Position numbers and translations under genes: made by a program. Below, one piece after another: positions 45,018 to 52,801 of a stretch of 64,000 nucleotides of DNA. Source of the stretch: Hephaestia caeni (GTDB lineage Bacteria; Pseudomonadota; Alphaproteobacteria; Sphingomonadales; Sphingomonadaceae); assembly GCF_003550065.1 (NCBI RefSeq), contig NZ_QXDC01000005.1:1-64000 (forward strand), given 5' to 3'. Every line of letters starts with the position of its first letter. Position 1 is the first letter of the stretch. Below the pieces are notes generated by a model. That model did not search any database. It saw only the letters and a list, made by a program, of their open reading frames with translations, and was not told the origin of the DNA.

Positions 45018-45147
45018 GAATCAACCGCCTGTATCATGATTGTCACCGTTCCCACATACGCTACGGTGGGAGCGCTCGTTCCTTGGCCTAAGAAATGGGC
45101 GGGATTACGGCCATTGACAAGACCGGGCGCGGCCGCCCGCCACTCCA

Positions 45148-45290
45148 GGGCCGATCGACATTCAGTTCAGGTTGAGTCGAAAATGGTGGTTTTCCGTGAC
45201 CCGGAGCGCAGCGTACTTTCAGTACGTGAGCACCGGAAGCGCGGGAAACCGCCATTTGCAGGCCGATATGGACTGAATGTCGATCGACCC
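45148..45290. mobile_element. 143-bp palindromic MITE-like element
   Basis: Ends at 45148-45166 (GGGCCGATCGACATTCAGT) and 45272-45290 are 19-bp inverted repeats with one mismatch. The arms stay similar inward (GAAAATGGTGGTTTTCC on the left against CAAATGGCGGTTTCCC read from the right), and GTAC-TTTCA-GTAC lies near the centre, so the whole unit can fold as one long hairpin. No coding capacity. The right end is followed by TAG, part of CTAG, and reaches the stop codon of the DUF2141 gene. The rest of the 272-bp gap (45018-45147) holds only a small TCCCAC/GTGGGA hairpin. Confidence 0.75.
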
Positions 45291-45766
45291 TAGCGTGCGT
45301 AGCGCATCCTGATCCGTATCGTCGTGCCGCCCTCGGGCACGACGAAACGCACCTTGGCGAACGACGGCAGCCCGAACGTCGTCGGCGCGTCGTTCGAAAA
45401 GCCAAAACCCTCCTTCGGCGTGGTCAGCGTGCGGTTGAACTTCCGGTCGCCATTCTCGTCATGATAGATCGCGACCGCATAATGGCCCGGCGTCACCCAG
45501 AAGCACGCCGAGGTGCGCGGCGCGATCGATGCCGTCCGCACGCGGCCCGCCTTGCCGCCCTTGGCGAGGAAGCGGCTCTTGTCGTCGTCGTAGAGCGTGA
45601 AGGCGACTTCGCCGGCCGCGCTGCGCACGCCCTCGGCGACGACCGTCAGCTTGGCCTTGCCCGTGCCGGCCACGCCGTCGCACGCATCCGCGGCGCGCGC
45701 GGGCTGGGTCGCCAGCGCGATCGCCGCAAAGCCCCCCAGCATAACCACCAACCGATGCACGCGCAC
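45290..45766 (-). CDS. DUF2141-family exported protein
   Basis: A 158-residue secreted protein. The GTG at 45766 (VRVHRLVVMLGG) is preceded by GAGGAGG; a signal peptide ends near TQPARAA. The mature part, with GEVAFTLYDDDKSRFLAKGG, YAVAIYHDENGDRKFNR and KEGFGFSNDA, is the DUF2141 beta-sandwich, common in sphingomonads and of unknown function. It lies 38 bp after the CDP-alcohol phosphatidyltransferase in the same direction and may be co-transcribed. Its stop codon is bounded by the terminal repeat of the adjacent element. Confidence 0.87.
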   Translation of the reverse strand: MRVHRLVVMLGGFAAIALATQPARAADACDGVAGTGKAKLTVVAEGVRSAAGEVAFTLYDDDKSRFLAKGGKAGRVRTASIAPRTSACFWVTPGHYAVAIYHDENGDRKFNRTLTTPKEGFGFSNDAPTTFGLPSFAKVRFVVPEGGTTIRIRMRYAR

Positions 45767-45804
45767 GTCAACCTCCTCGTGCCGACGACGTCGTGCCGTC
45801 GGCG

Positions 45805-46935
45805 TCAGGCGAGCCAGCTCCTGATCTCGTGCCCGCTCGCTTTCTCCTCCACGGCCTGGAAGAGTCGGACGAGATGGACGACGAGCGAGATCAGCGTCCA
45901 GCCCGCAACCGCGATGATCCCCCAATCGGGCCGGCCGATCAGCAGCAGCGCGAACAGGATCACCATGTTGGGATTGCGGCGCGCCGTGATCAGCCGGAAC
46001 CGGCTGTCGAATCGGCGCCATACATGGATATGCATCCCGAAACGTACGATGAACGCGCCCTCGATCAGCCGCTGCGCGACGTAGCCGAACAGCATCGTGC
46101 CGATCACTGCCCAGAACATCGTATCGCTCAAGGGACGTCCATAGGCGGCGCAACCGACCGCCCAGGCCCACCACCAGATCGGCGGATGGACCAGATCGAC
46201 CCCGTGATCCCAGGCATTGCCCAGCGCCGACGAGGTGATCGTGCACCGCGCCAGCTTTCCGTCGACGGTGTCGAGCACCATGAACGCAAGGCCGGTGGCG
46301 AGCCCGGTCCAGAACCAGCCGGTCCAGAAGGCGATCGTGGCGACGATGCACAGCAGCGATCCGACCGCAGTGACCTGGTTGGGCGATATGCCGAACCGCG
46401 CGGCAAGACGCGTCAGGTGGAACGCCCAGGTCGGCCACAGATATTTGGTGAGCAGATCGGTGACGCCCTTGTACGCACCCGCATAACTCGCGCGCTCGAT
46501 CGCGGGGACGTTCTCGGGCACCAGCCGCTCGGCGAACGGCCGCTCGCGCTTGCGCAGCGCCTCGTTGAAGATGCCCGCTTCGTCCTCGGCGGGCAGCAGC
46601 GTCAGCCCACCGGCCGGCCGCAACCGCTTGCGCGCCTGCATCGCCGCGATCACCGCGCTCCCTTGCGCGTCGGTGGCGACATGCGCGAGCACGGGCACCC
46701 CGTCGCGCGTCACCACCGTACCGGGCTTGTCGGCGAGATGCGCCACCCACGCGGGGTCGAACACATAATCGAGGCTGGCAAGCAGCACGTTGCCCGGCGC
46801 GGCGGCATCGAAGGCGAGCTTGTGCGCGGCGGCGATGCGCCGCAGCCGTTCGCGCGCGGTCATGCCCCAAAGGAGCGTCGGATTGTCGCCGATCGGCAGA
46901 ATCGCCGCGGCCGCTTGTGGGATTGCTGTAGTCAT
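45805..46935 (-). CDS. CDP-alcohol phosphatidyltransferase with extra N-terminal domain
   Basis: A 376-residue protein whose C-terminal half is a six-helix membrane enzyme. The catalytic motif D225-G-x2-AR-x8-G239-x3-D243-x3-D247 is intact (VDGKLARCTITSSALGN...). The preceding SPNQVTAVGSLLCIVAT is the family's usual first helix. Residues 1-150 are an additional soluble domain (with NVLLASLDYVFDPAWVAHLA and TRDGVPVLAHV) that looks like a degenerate nucleotidyltransferase; the layout recalls the bifunctional inositol-phosphate cytidylyltransferase/di-inositol-phosphate-phosphate synthase proteins, but it lacks an obvious catalytic loop. The ATG overlaps the upstream stop by 4 bp. It joins an alcohol to a CDP-activated donor; both substrates are unknown. 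Confidence 0.88.
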   Translation of the reverse strand: MTTAIPQAAAAILPIGDNPTLLWGMTARERLRRIAAAHKLAFDAAAPGNVLLASLDYVFDPAWVAHLADKPGTVVTRDGVPVLAHVATDAQGSAVIAAMQARKRLRPAGGLTLLPAEDEAGIFNEALRKRERPFAERLVPENVPAIERASYAGAYKGVTDLLTKYLWPTWAFHLTRLAARFGISPNQVTAVGSLLCIVATIAFWTGWFWTGLATGLAFMVLDTVDGKLARCTITSSALGNAWDHGVDLVHPPIWWWAWAVGCAAYGRPLSDTMFWAVIGTMLFGYVAQRLIEGAFIVRFGMHIHVWRRFDSRFRLITARRNPNMVILFALLLIGRPDWGIIAVAGWTLISLVVHLVRLFQAVEEKASGHEIRSWLA

Positions 46936-48068
46936 TGCGCGGCGCGATAGGCCTGTTGAGCGAGCGCGTCGAGGATGACTCGGGCAGCGCGTGCCGCCGC
47001 CGCGCCGCTCGCATCGCCAAGTTGCGCCCCGGCGAACGCCTGTTGCGCCGCGTCGAACCCGCCGTGAAGCGCTGGCGCACGGCCAAGCGCCGCATCGAGC
47101 GCCTCGATATCGGTCACCACCTCGCCCGCCGCCCACATCGCGTAGGAGGGATCGTCATGCCACGCGACACCGAGCGGATCGAGGAAGACGCACGGCCGCG
47201 GCCGCATCAGGAATTCGACGACCTGGCTCGACGTATCGCCAAGATAGATATCCGCCGCAGCGGTATAGCTGCCGTCGACCATCGCGAAGCTGTCGAGATC
47301 ACAATGAACGTTGGAAAGCCCCGCGATTCGGTGGGCGACCTCGCGAACCTCGGGCGCCTTCTCCACCAGCCGCTGATGCGGCGCGAAGATCAGATTGTAG
47401 CGCCCGCTCGCCAGCACGGTCTCGATCGCCGCCACCCCCCATTGCCACCACGATGAGCGGTGCTGCTGCCAGTGTGGTGCATAAAGCACGATCGGCCGCG
47501 CGTCGGCGAACAGCGCGCGCGCCGCGCTGCGATGGCGGAACGCGGCCTTGACGTAGCCGATCGGGACAACCGAAGCCGGATCGACCCCGTGCGCGGCCAG
47601 CGCCGCGCGCTCGCCTTCCGCCGGCACCAGTGTCTTCCACGCCGCTTTGCGCCGCTTGTCGCCCCGCGTCATCATCGTGCCCGCGCCGTGGAGCGTGTTG
47701 ATGAACTTCGGCCGCATCGGCAGCAGCCGCGGCAGCCACAGGCTGGTCTGCTCGGCCGACACCACCAGCGCCGCGCGGTTGAGCCGCGGCGCGAGCCGCA
47801 GCAGCATCGGCAGCTTGCCCGGTAGCGGCGGATTGCGGCCATTCTCATAGCCTGCCAGCAACCGGAAACCCGGCGCGCGCCGAATCCGCACCGACGCGAT
47901 CCCCGCGTCGCTGATCCAGCCCCCGATCAAATCCTCGTGGAGCGACGTCGATACCCACAGATCGATCGGCAGATCGGGCGCCGCCTCGGCCAGCGCCTCC
48001 ACGATCGGGTAAAGATGTGGGATAAGCAGCGTTTCGCCGAGAAAGAGGAAAGCGACGGGGCGTGTCAC
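46932..48068 (-). CDS. CDP-glycerol glycerophosphotransferase-like protein
   Basis: A 378-residue protein with a GT-B-like layout. The GTG start at 48068 (VTRPVAFLFLGETLLIPHLY) overlaps the previous stop by 4 bp. The middle part has PKFINTLHGAGTMMTRGDKR, then PIVLYAPHWQQHRSSWWQWG and, near the C-terminus, ADIYLGDTSSQVVEFLMRPR, corresponding to the YAPTWR and D-x-SS-x-x-x-E/DF motifs of the teichoic-acid TagB/TagF (glyphos transferase) family. Those enzymes add glycerol phosphate from CDP-glycerol. In a Gram-negative it may add a phospho-alcohol to an envelope glycan or lipid. It is coupled to a nucleotidyltransferase and a CDP-alcohol enzyme, which supports this kind of chemistry. Confidence 0.8.
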   Translation of the reverse strand: MTRPVAFLFLGETLLIPHLYPIVEALAEAAPDLPIDLWVSTSLHEDLIGGWISDAGIASVRIRRAPGFRLLAGYENGRNPPLPGKLPMLLRLAPRLNRAALVVSAEQTSLWLPRLLPMRPKFINTLHGAGTMMTRGDKRRKAAWKTLVPAEGERAALAAHGVDPASVVPIGYVKAAFRHRSAARALFADARPIVLYAPHWQQHRSSWWQWGVAAIETVLASGRYNLIFAPHQRLVEKAPEVREVAHRIAGLSNVHCDLDSFAMVDGSYTAAADIYLGDTSSQVVEFLMRPRPCVFLDPLGVAWHDDPSYAMWAAGEVVTDIEALDAALGRAPALHGGFDAAQQAFAGAQLGDASGAAAARAARVILDALAQQAYRAAQ

Positions 48069-48790
48069 GCGTGGCGATGCCCGCGCGTCCAGCGGGCGAT
48101 ATCGGCGGGGCGATCGATCTCCTGCCACACCCCCGGCTGCCGCAAAATCGCGCCAACGCCGGCCGTCCCGGCCAGCCAGTCGACGATATCGTGATGATAG
48201 GATTGCGTCCCGTCGGGCGCGGCGATCACCTCGTCGAGCGCACGGCGATAGGCCGCCGCATCCTCGTCGCGCGGCGCCAGCACCACGCCGAGCGAGCGGT
48301 GCGTGGCATGCTCGGCCGAGAGCGTCTTGGCGACCGCGCGCACCCGCCCGTCGCTCGCCTCGACCAGCATGTCGTCCTGCTCGTGCCCCTTGAGCGGCTC
48401 GACGAGCAGCCCCAGCCCCGCGCCCGCATCGCGAATCGCGCCCGCGATCACCGGCGGCTCGAACACCGTGTCGCCGTTCATCAGCACGAACGGCCCATCG
48501 AGATGGTCGCGCGCCGCCCACACGCTGCCGATGCTGCTCGCGACGCGCCAGAACGGGTTGTAGACGAGATCGACCGGCAGCGGCGGCGCGGCAGCATCGA
48601 GATGCGCGCCCACCCGCCGCGCGCGATAGCCGACCACCACCACCGCTCGTGTCACCCCCGCCCCCGCCAGCGCGGCGAGTTGCCAGTCGAGAATCGACCG
48701 TCCATCGACTTCGACCAGACACTTGGGCATATCGCGCGTCAGCGGTAGCAGACGCGAGCCGTTGCCGGCGCTCAGGACGATTCCCTTCAT
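48065..48790 (-). CDS. Sugar- or alcohol-phosphate nucleotidyltransferase (LicC-like)
   Basis: A 241-residue soluble nucleotidyltransferase. The N-terminus KGIVLSAGNGSRLLPLTRDM then PKCLVEVDGRSIL contains the G9-x-G11-x-R13 and K23 nucleotide-binding signature. VLMNGDTVFEPPV is the metal-binding aspartate loop. The short length and YNPFWRVASSIGSVWAARDHL stretch fit the LicC phosphocholine/inositol-phosphate cytidylyltransferase group better than RmlA. It probably makes the CDP-alcohol used by the two downstream enzymes. First gene of the overlapping trio; divergent from a phosphatase/nuclease-family gene (59-bp gap). Confidence 0.87.
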   Translation of the reverse strand: MKGIVLSAGNGSRLLPLTRDMPKCLVEVDGRSILDWQLAALAGAGVTRAVVVVGYRARRVGAHLDAAAPPLPVDLVYNPFWRVASSIGSVWAARDHLDGPFVLMNGDTVFEPPVIAGAIRDAGAGLGLLVEPLKGHEQDDMLVEASDGRVRAVAKTLSAEHATHRSLGVVLAPRDEDAAAYRRALDEVIAAPDGTQSYHHDIVDWLAGTAGVGAILRQPGVWQEIDRPADIARWTRGHRHA

Positions 48791-48849
48791 GCGGGTTTCC
48801 TAGAGTCTGTGTGAAACTTCGACAATCGGAACAGCGTTACCAGCCCAGA

Positions 48850-49563
48850 ATGATCAAGGTCGCCAGCTACAACATGCGCAAGGGGATCGGCACCGATCGC
48901 CGCCGCCGCCCCGATCGCACGCTCGACGTGCTGTGCGAGATCGATGCCGACATCATCTGCCTGCAAGAGGCGGATCGCCGCTTCGGCGGGCGCAGCCAGG
49001 TTCTCACCCCCCATCTACTCGCCGATCACAGCCCGTGGAAGGCGGTGCCGTTCGGAACGCGCGCGGCCTCGATGGGGTGGCACGGCAACGCGATCCTCGT
49101 ACGCAAAGAGGCCGAGATCCTTGATTGCGAGCCGATCCACCTGCCCGCGCTCGAACCGCGCGGCGCGGTGATGGCGGATATCGATCTCGGCGGCCAGACC
49201 GTCCGCGTGATCGGGATGCACCTCGATCTTTCGGGGCTGTGGCGCCGCCGCCAGGCCGCGGCGATCATCGCGCATATCGAGGTCAGCACCGATCGCTATC
49301 CCACCGTACTGATGGGCGATCTCAACGAATGGAGCGCGATGGCGGGCTGCCTGCGCGATTTCGGGCGCGATTATCACTTCGCCGAGACCGGCCCTAGCTT
49401 CCACGCCCGCCGCCCGATCGCACGGCTCGACCGGATCATGGTGTCGAGCGATCTGATCGTCGCCGATGCCGGCGTGCATTTCAGCCCCGCCGCGCGCAAG
49501 GCCTCCGACCATCTGCCGATCTGGGCGACGCTGGAGCGCAAATCCGAACCCGGTTCGCGCTGA
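48850..49563 (+). CDS. Endonuclease/exonuclease/phosphatase family protein
   Basis: A 237-residue metal-dependent phosphodiesterase fold protein. It starts MIKVASYNMRKGIGTDRRRR and carries ICLQEADRRFGGR (catalytic Glu), VRVIGMHLDLSG, TVLMGDLNEWSAM (Asp/Asn) and KASDHLPIWATLE (final Asp-His). No signal peptide, so cytoplasmic. The family includes nucleases, inositol phosphatases and sphingomyelinases. It starts 59 bp from the divergent LicC-like gene, so a role with the phospho-alcohol genes is possible but unproven. A short inverted repeat follows the stop codon. Confidence 0.88.
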   Translation: MIKVASYNMRKGIGTDRRRRPDRTLDVLCEIDADIICLQEADRRFGGRSQVLTPHLLADHSPWKAVPFGTRAASMGWHGNAILVRKEAEILDCEPIHLPALEPRGAVMADIDLGGQTVRVIGMHLDLSGLWRRRQAAAIIAHIEVSTDRYPTVLMGDLNEWSAMAGCLRDFGRDYHFAETGPSFHARRPIARLDRIMVSSDLIVADAGVHFSPAARKASDHLPIWATLERKSEPGSR

Positions 49564-49565
49564 GC

Positions 49566-49598
49566 CCTTCGACAAGCTCAGGGGAGCCTTGTCGAAGG
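49566..49598. repeat. CCTTCGACAAG inverted repeat after a stop codon
   Basis: CCTTCGACAAG (49566-49576) and CTTGTCGAAGG (49588-49598) are perfect 11-bp arms with an 11-nt loop, starting three bases after a TGA. A related CCCGACAGGCTCAGCACGAA string occurs about 55 bp further on. The motif resembles the common intergenic repeats of Gram-negatives and may act as a terminator. Confidence 0.7.
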
Positions 49599-49680
49599 AC
49601 CGTACTTCTTCCTAAACCCCGGCAACGAACGAGCCGCACCCCGACAGGCTCAGCACGAACGGAAAGGACGTGGCGGCCAT

Positions 49681-51984
49681 ATGCGCGAAAAGGAAATCCG
49701 CCTCGCCCTCGTCTGCTATGGCGGGATCAGCCTCGCCGTCTACATGCACGGCATCACCAAGGAAATCTGGCGGGTCGCGCGCGCCAGCCAGGCGTTCATC
49801 GCGGGCGACACGGCGGGGGAAGGCAGCCAGGGCGTCTATCGCGCGCTGCTCGAGGAGATCGAGGTCGAACAGAAGCTGCGGCTGCGTGTCCTGATCGATA
49901 TCGTCGCGGGCGCCAGCGCGGGCGGGATCAACGGCGTCTTCCTCGCGCAGGCGATCGCGACCGGGCAGAGCCTCGAACCGCTCACAGACCTGTGGTTCGA
50001 AAAGGCCGATGTCGAGGCGCTGATCGATCCCGAAGCCGCGCCATCGTCGCGCTATTCGAAGGTGTGGGCGCTGCCGCTCGCGTGGATGGCGGCGCGCCGA
50101 TCCGAACAGGATCTCGAAGACGTGACCGAATCGGCCACGCGCGACGAAGTCCGCGCCAAGCTCTCGCATTTCGTCCGTTCGCGCTGGTTCGAGCCGCCGT
50201 TCGGGGGCGCGCGCTTCACCGGGATGCTGCTCGATGCGCTCGCCGCGATGGCGGCGGCGCCGGTCGGCCCGCGCCTGCTGCCCGATCGCCAGCCGCTCGA
50301 TCTGTTCGTGACCGTCACCGATTTTCGCGGCCATCCCGAACGGTTGCGGCTCAACTCGCCGCCCGAGGTGATCGAGACCGAGCATCGCCTCGTCTTTCCG
50401 TTCAGCGATCACGGCGAAGGCGGCGACGCGCTCGGCCACGCGGCGGAACTCGCCTTCGCCGCGCGCGCGACATCGAGCTTTCCCGGCGCTTTCCCGCCCT
50501 TCACCGTCGGCGAACTCGATGGCGTGCTCGCCGAACGTGACCAGGCCTGGCCGAGCCGTGCCGCGTTCCTGCGCCGCGTGCTGCCGCGCCAGGCGGCCGC
50601 GGGCGTCACGCAGGAAGCCGCGCTGATCGACGGATCGGTGCTCGCCAACGCCCCCTTCAAGCCCGCGATCGACGCGCTGCGGGAACGCCCGGCCCGGCGC
50701 CCGGTCGATCGCCGCTTCGTCTATATCGATCCCTCGCCGGGCATGAAGATCCACCTCGCCGAAGGCTCCGAGGCCCGGACGCCGGGCTTCTTCCAGACGA
50801 TCCTCGGCGCGATCTCGGAATTGCCGCGCAAGCAGCCGATCCGCGACAATCTCGATGCGATCGCCGCACGCTCGCGCCGGATCGAGCAGATGCGCAGCGT
50901 GATCGCCGATATCGCGCCCGAGGTCGAAGGCGAGATCGAGGCGTTGTTCGGCCATACGTTGTTCTTCGATCGGCCCACCGCCGCGCGGCTCGCGGGCTGG
51001 CGCCGCCGCGCGCAGATCGGCGCCGGGCGCAAGGCCGGTTACAGCTATGCCGGCTACGGCCAGCTCAAGATCGCGAGCGTGATCGATACGATCGCGCTGC
51101 TGCTCTATCAGGTCGGCGGCGAAACGGGGCCGGATCGCTGGCACCGGGTACGCGACCTTACCGAACACGCGGTGCGCACGCGCGGCTTCGGCGATGGCGG
51201 CCCGACCTTCGTCGGCGGCGCGAGCGACGCCACCATCGCTTTCCTGCGCGATTTCGATCTCGGCTTCCGCATCCGCCGGCTGCGGCTGGTCGCGCGGCGG
51301 CTGAGCGAGATCGAGGAAGCCCATGAAGAGACGCTCATCACGCCGTTCCGCGAGGCCTTGTACGAATCATTATCGGCCTATCTCGATCGCAAGCGCACCG
51401 ATTTCCACTTGCGGCTGCGCGGCGACGCGCGCCGGCTGAAGGACGACGCCGCGCCACTGCTCGATCGCCTCGCCGAATCGCTCGATCTGCGCCATCTCGA
51501 CGACGTCACCGACGAACGCCTCGCCGGCGCGCTTGCGGCGCTGCCCAAAGAGGCGCGCCGGCCGCTGCTGCTCACCTATCTGGGCTTTTCCTATTACGAC
51601 GTCGCGACGCTGCCGCTGTTGCAAGGCGACGGGCTCGGCGAGTTCGATCCCATCCAGGTCGATCGGATCGCCCCCGACGACGCCCGCTCGATCCGCGAGG
51701 GCGGTGCCGAGGCGACGCTCAAAGGCATCCAGTTCAACAGCTTCGGCGCCTTCTTCAGCCGCGCCTATCGTGAGAACGACTACCTCTGGGGCCGCCTCCA
51801 CGGCGCCGAGCGGATGATCGACATCATCGTCTCGACCTTGCCCGCCACCGCACGGATGCAACCCGGCCGGGTCGCGGCGATCAAACGCGCCGCCTTCCAC
51901 GCCATCCTCGACGAGGAGCAGGATCGCCTCGGCTCCGTCGGCAACCTGATCGACACGCTCCGTCAGGAAATCGGCGCGCCGTAG
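49681..51984 (+). CDS. Large patatin-like phospholipase-family protein
   Basis: A 767-residue protein. The N-terminal third is a patatin domain: the oxyanion stretch CYGGISLAVYMHGITKE, the nucleophile elbow GASAGG with S79, and the dyad Asp in ALIDGSVLANAPF (about residue 320). Residues about 380-767 form a long helical region (DUF3376-like) typical of this patatin-related subfamily, which is about 700-1000 residues. It likely hydrolyses acyl esters of lipids. There is no signal peptide, so it acts in the cytoplasm or at the inner face. It is a single-gene unit; a loose GGAAAGGA ribosome site lies about 13 bp before the ATG. Confidence 0.9.
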   Translation: MREKEIRLALVCYGGISLAVYMHGITKEIWRVARASQAFIAGDTAGEGSQGVYRALLEEIEVEQKLRLRVLIDIVAGASAGGINGVFLAQAIATGQSLEPLTDLWFEKADVEALIDPEAAPSSRYSKVWALPLAWMAARRSEQDLEDVTESATRDEVRAKLSHFVRSRWFEPPFGGARFTGMLLDALAAMAAAPVGPRLLPDRQPLDLFVTVTDFRGHPERLRLNSPPEVIETEHRLVFPFSDHGEGGDALGHAAELAFAARATSSFPGAFPPFTVGELDGVLAERDQAWPSRAAFLRRVLPRQAAAGVTQEAALIDGSVLANAPFKPAIDALRERPARRPVDRRFVYIDPSPGMKIHLAEGSEARTPGFFQTILGAISELPRKQPIRDNLDAIAARSRRIEQMRSVIADIAPEVEGEIEALFGHTLFFDRPTAARLAGWRRRAQIGAGRKAGYSYAGYGQLKIASVIDTIALLLYQVGGETGPDRWHRVRDLTEHAVRTRGFGDGGPTFVGGASDATIAFLRDFDLGFRIRRLRLVARRLSEIEEAHEETLITPFREALYESLSAYLDRKRTDFHLRLRGDARRLKDDAAPLLDRLAESLDLRHLDDVTDERLAGALAALPKEARRPLLLTYLGFSYYDVATLPLLQGDGLGEFDPIQVDRIAPDDARSIREGGAEATLKGIQFNSFGAFFSRAYRENDYLWGRLHGAERMIDIIVSTLPATARMQPGRVAAIKRAAFHAILDEEQDRLGSVGNLIDTLRQEIGAP

Positions 51985-52031
51985 CGCCTGCGCACGACCC
52001 GCACCCGTTACCCCCTCTCCCCTTGGGTGAC

Positions 52032-52170
52032 TATCCCCTTCGGATACGTATTTTCATTCACCACCCCGGCGAAGGCCGGGGTCCAGCATCGGGCGGCGCG
52101 CAACTGGGCCCCGGCCTTCGCCGGGGTGGGAAGAAGGGGTATTTCGGCGCTTACGTATCCGAAGGGGATA
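52032..52170. repeat. Nested inverted-repeat element with 19-bp perfect ends
   Basis: Ends TATCCCCTTCGGATACGTA (52032-52050) and its exact complement at 52152-52170. Inside, a 21-bp perfect inverted repeat (52061-52081, beginning CCACCCCGGCGAAGGCCGGG, and 52109-52129) forms a second stem. There is no coding capacity. It looks like one palindromic repeat inserted in, or grown within, another. Confidence 0.85.
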
Positions 52171-52182
52171 AACGCCTCCCCT

Positions 52183-52246
52183 TGTGGGAGAGGGTTGCGC
52201 AGACTTGGCGGCTTTGCCGCCTAGTCGAAGCTGGGTGAGGGGCAAG
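52183..52246. repeat. CTCCC/GGGAG-type repeat remnant
   Basis: CTCCCCTTGTGGGAG runs into AGGGTTGCGCAGACTTGGCG, then the perfect hairpin GGCGGC-TTT-GCCGCC (52207-52221) and GGGTGAGGGGC. The blocks match the composition of the other GGGAGAGGG repeats of the window. Confidence 0.6.
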
Positions 52247-52456
52247 CGACCGCACGGCGGCCGCGCGGCGCCGTCGCGCCGCATCCGTCGGCCCCGTCAA
52301 TGTCCGCAATCGGGGAAGGGCAAGTCAGGGGGAACGTAGCGCCGACGTCACTGGCTTCCACGCCCGCACCGCCCTGCTGCCTGGGCTCTGGTCAAATCGC
52401 GTCCGCCGTAATAGGCTCGCGCGCCGGTTTGATTGAATGTGGAGGCCCGCCCCCCG

Positions 52457-52801
52457 ATGCAGTTTCTGAAGGGCCTGTTCTGGTTCCTCATCGCCGTGCT
52501 CCTCGCGGCGTTCGTGTTCGGCAACTGGAACGAGATTGCCCACGTCCGCCTCTGGAACGATCTGGTCGCCGATGTGAAGCTGCCGATCCTCGTCGTGATC
52601 TGCTTCCTCGCCGGGCTGCTGCCGACGCTCGCCTATCAGCACGCGGTGCGCTGGCGGCTCAAGCAGCGGCTGGCGGCGGCCGAACGGTCGCTGGCGGCGG
52701 TGCGCGAAACCGTCGCCGCGCCGGTGCCCGAACCCGTGACGCCCGCGCCCCGCGCCGACGATATCGATGCCCCGCCGCTCCTGCCGCCGGGGGCCGCATG
52801 A
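52457..52801 (+). CDS. LapA/DUF1049-family membrane protein
   Basis: A 114-residue inner-membrane protein. Two helices, LFWFLIAVLLAAFVFGNWNE and LPILVVICFLAGLLPTLAYQ, are followed by a basic coiled-coil and a Pro-rich tail. This is the LapA_dom (DUF1049) pattern, related to lipopolysaccharide assembly protein A; in alphaproteobacteria it usually precedes pyrF. The ATG at 52457 is preceded by GGAGG about 11 bases away; an upstream TTG is possible. Its stop overlaps pyrF by 4 bp. Confidence 0.85.
   Translation: MQFLKGLFWFLIAVLLAAFVFGNWNEIAHVRLWNDLVADVKLPILVVICFLAGLLPTLAYQHAVRWRLKQRLAAAERSLAAVRETVAAPVPEPVTPAPRADDIDAPPLLPPGAA

Larger units (their letters stand above)
51985..52456. other. Repeat-filled intergenic region
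   Basis: The 472 bp between the patatin and LapA-like genes contain two repeat units (52032-52170 and about 52183-52246) and no credible gene. The remainder, 52250-52456, is GC-rich and contains GGCGCC-type short palindromes; a promoter for the LapA-pyrF genes probably lies near 52390-52430 (TGGTCAAATCGCGTCC and TAATAGG), but this is weak. Confidence 0.5.
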
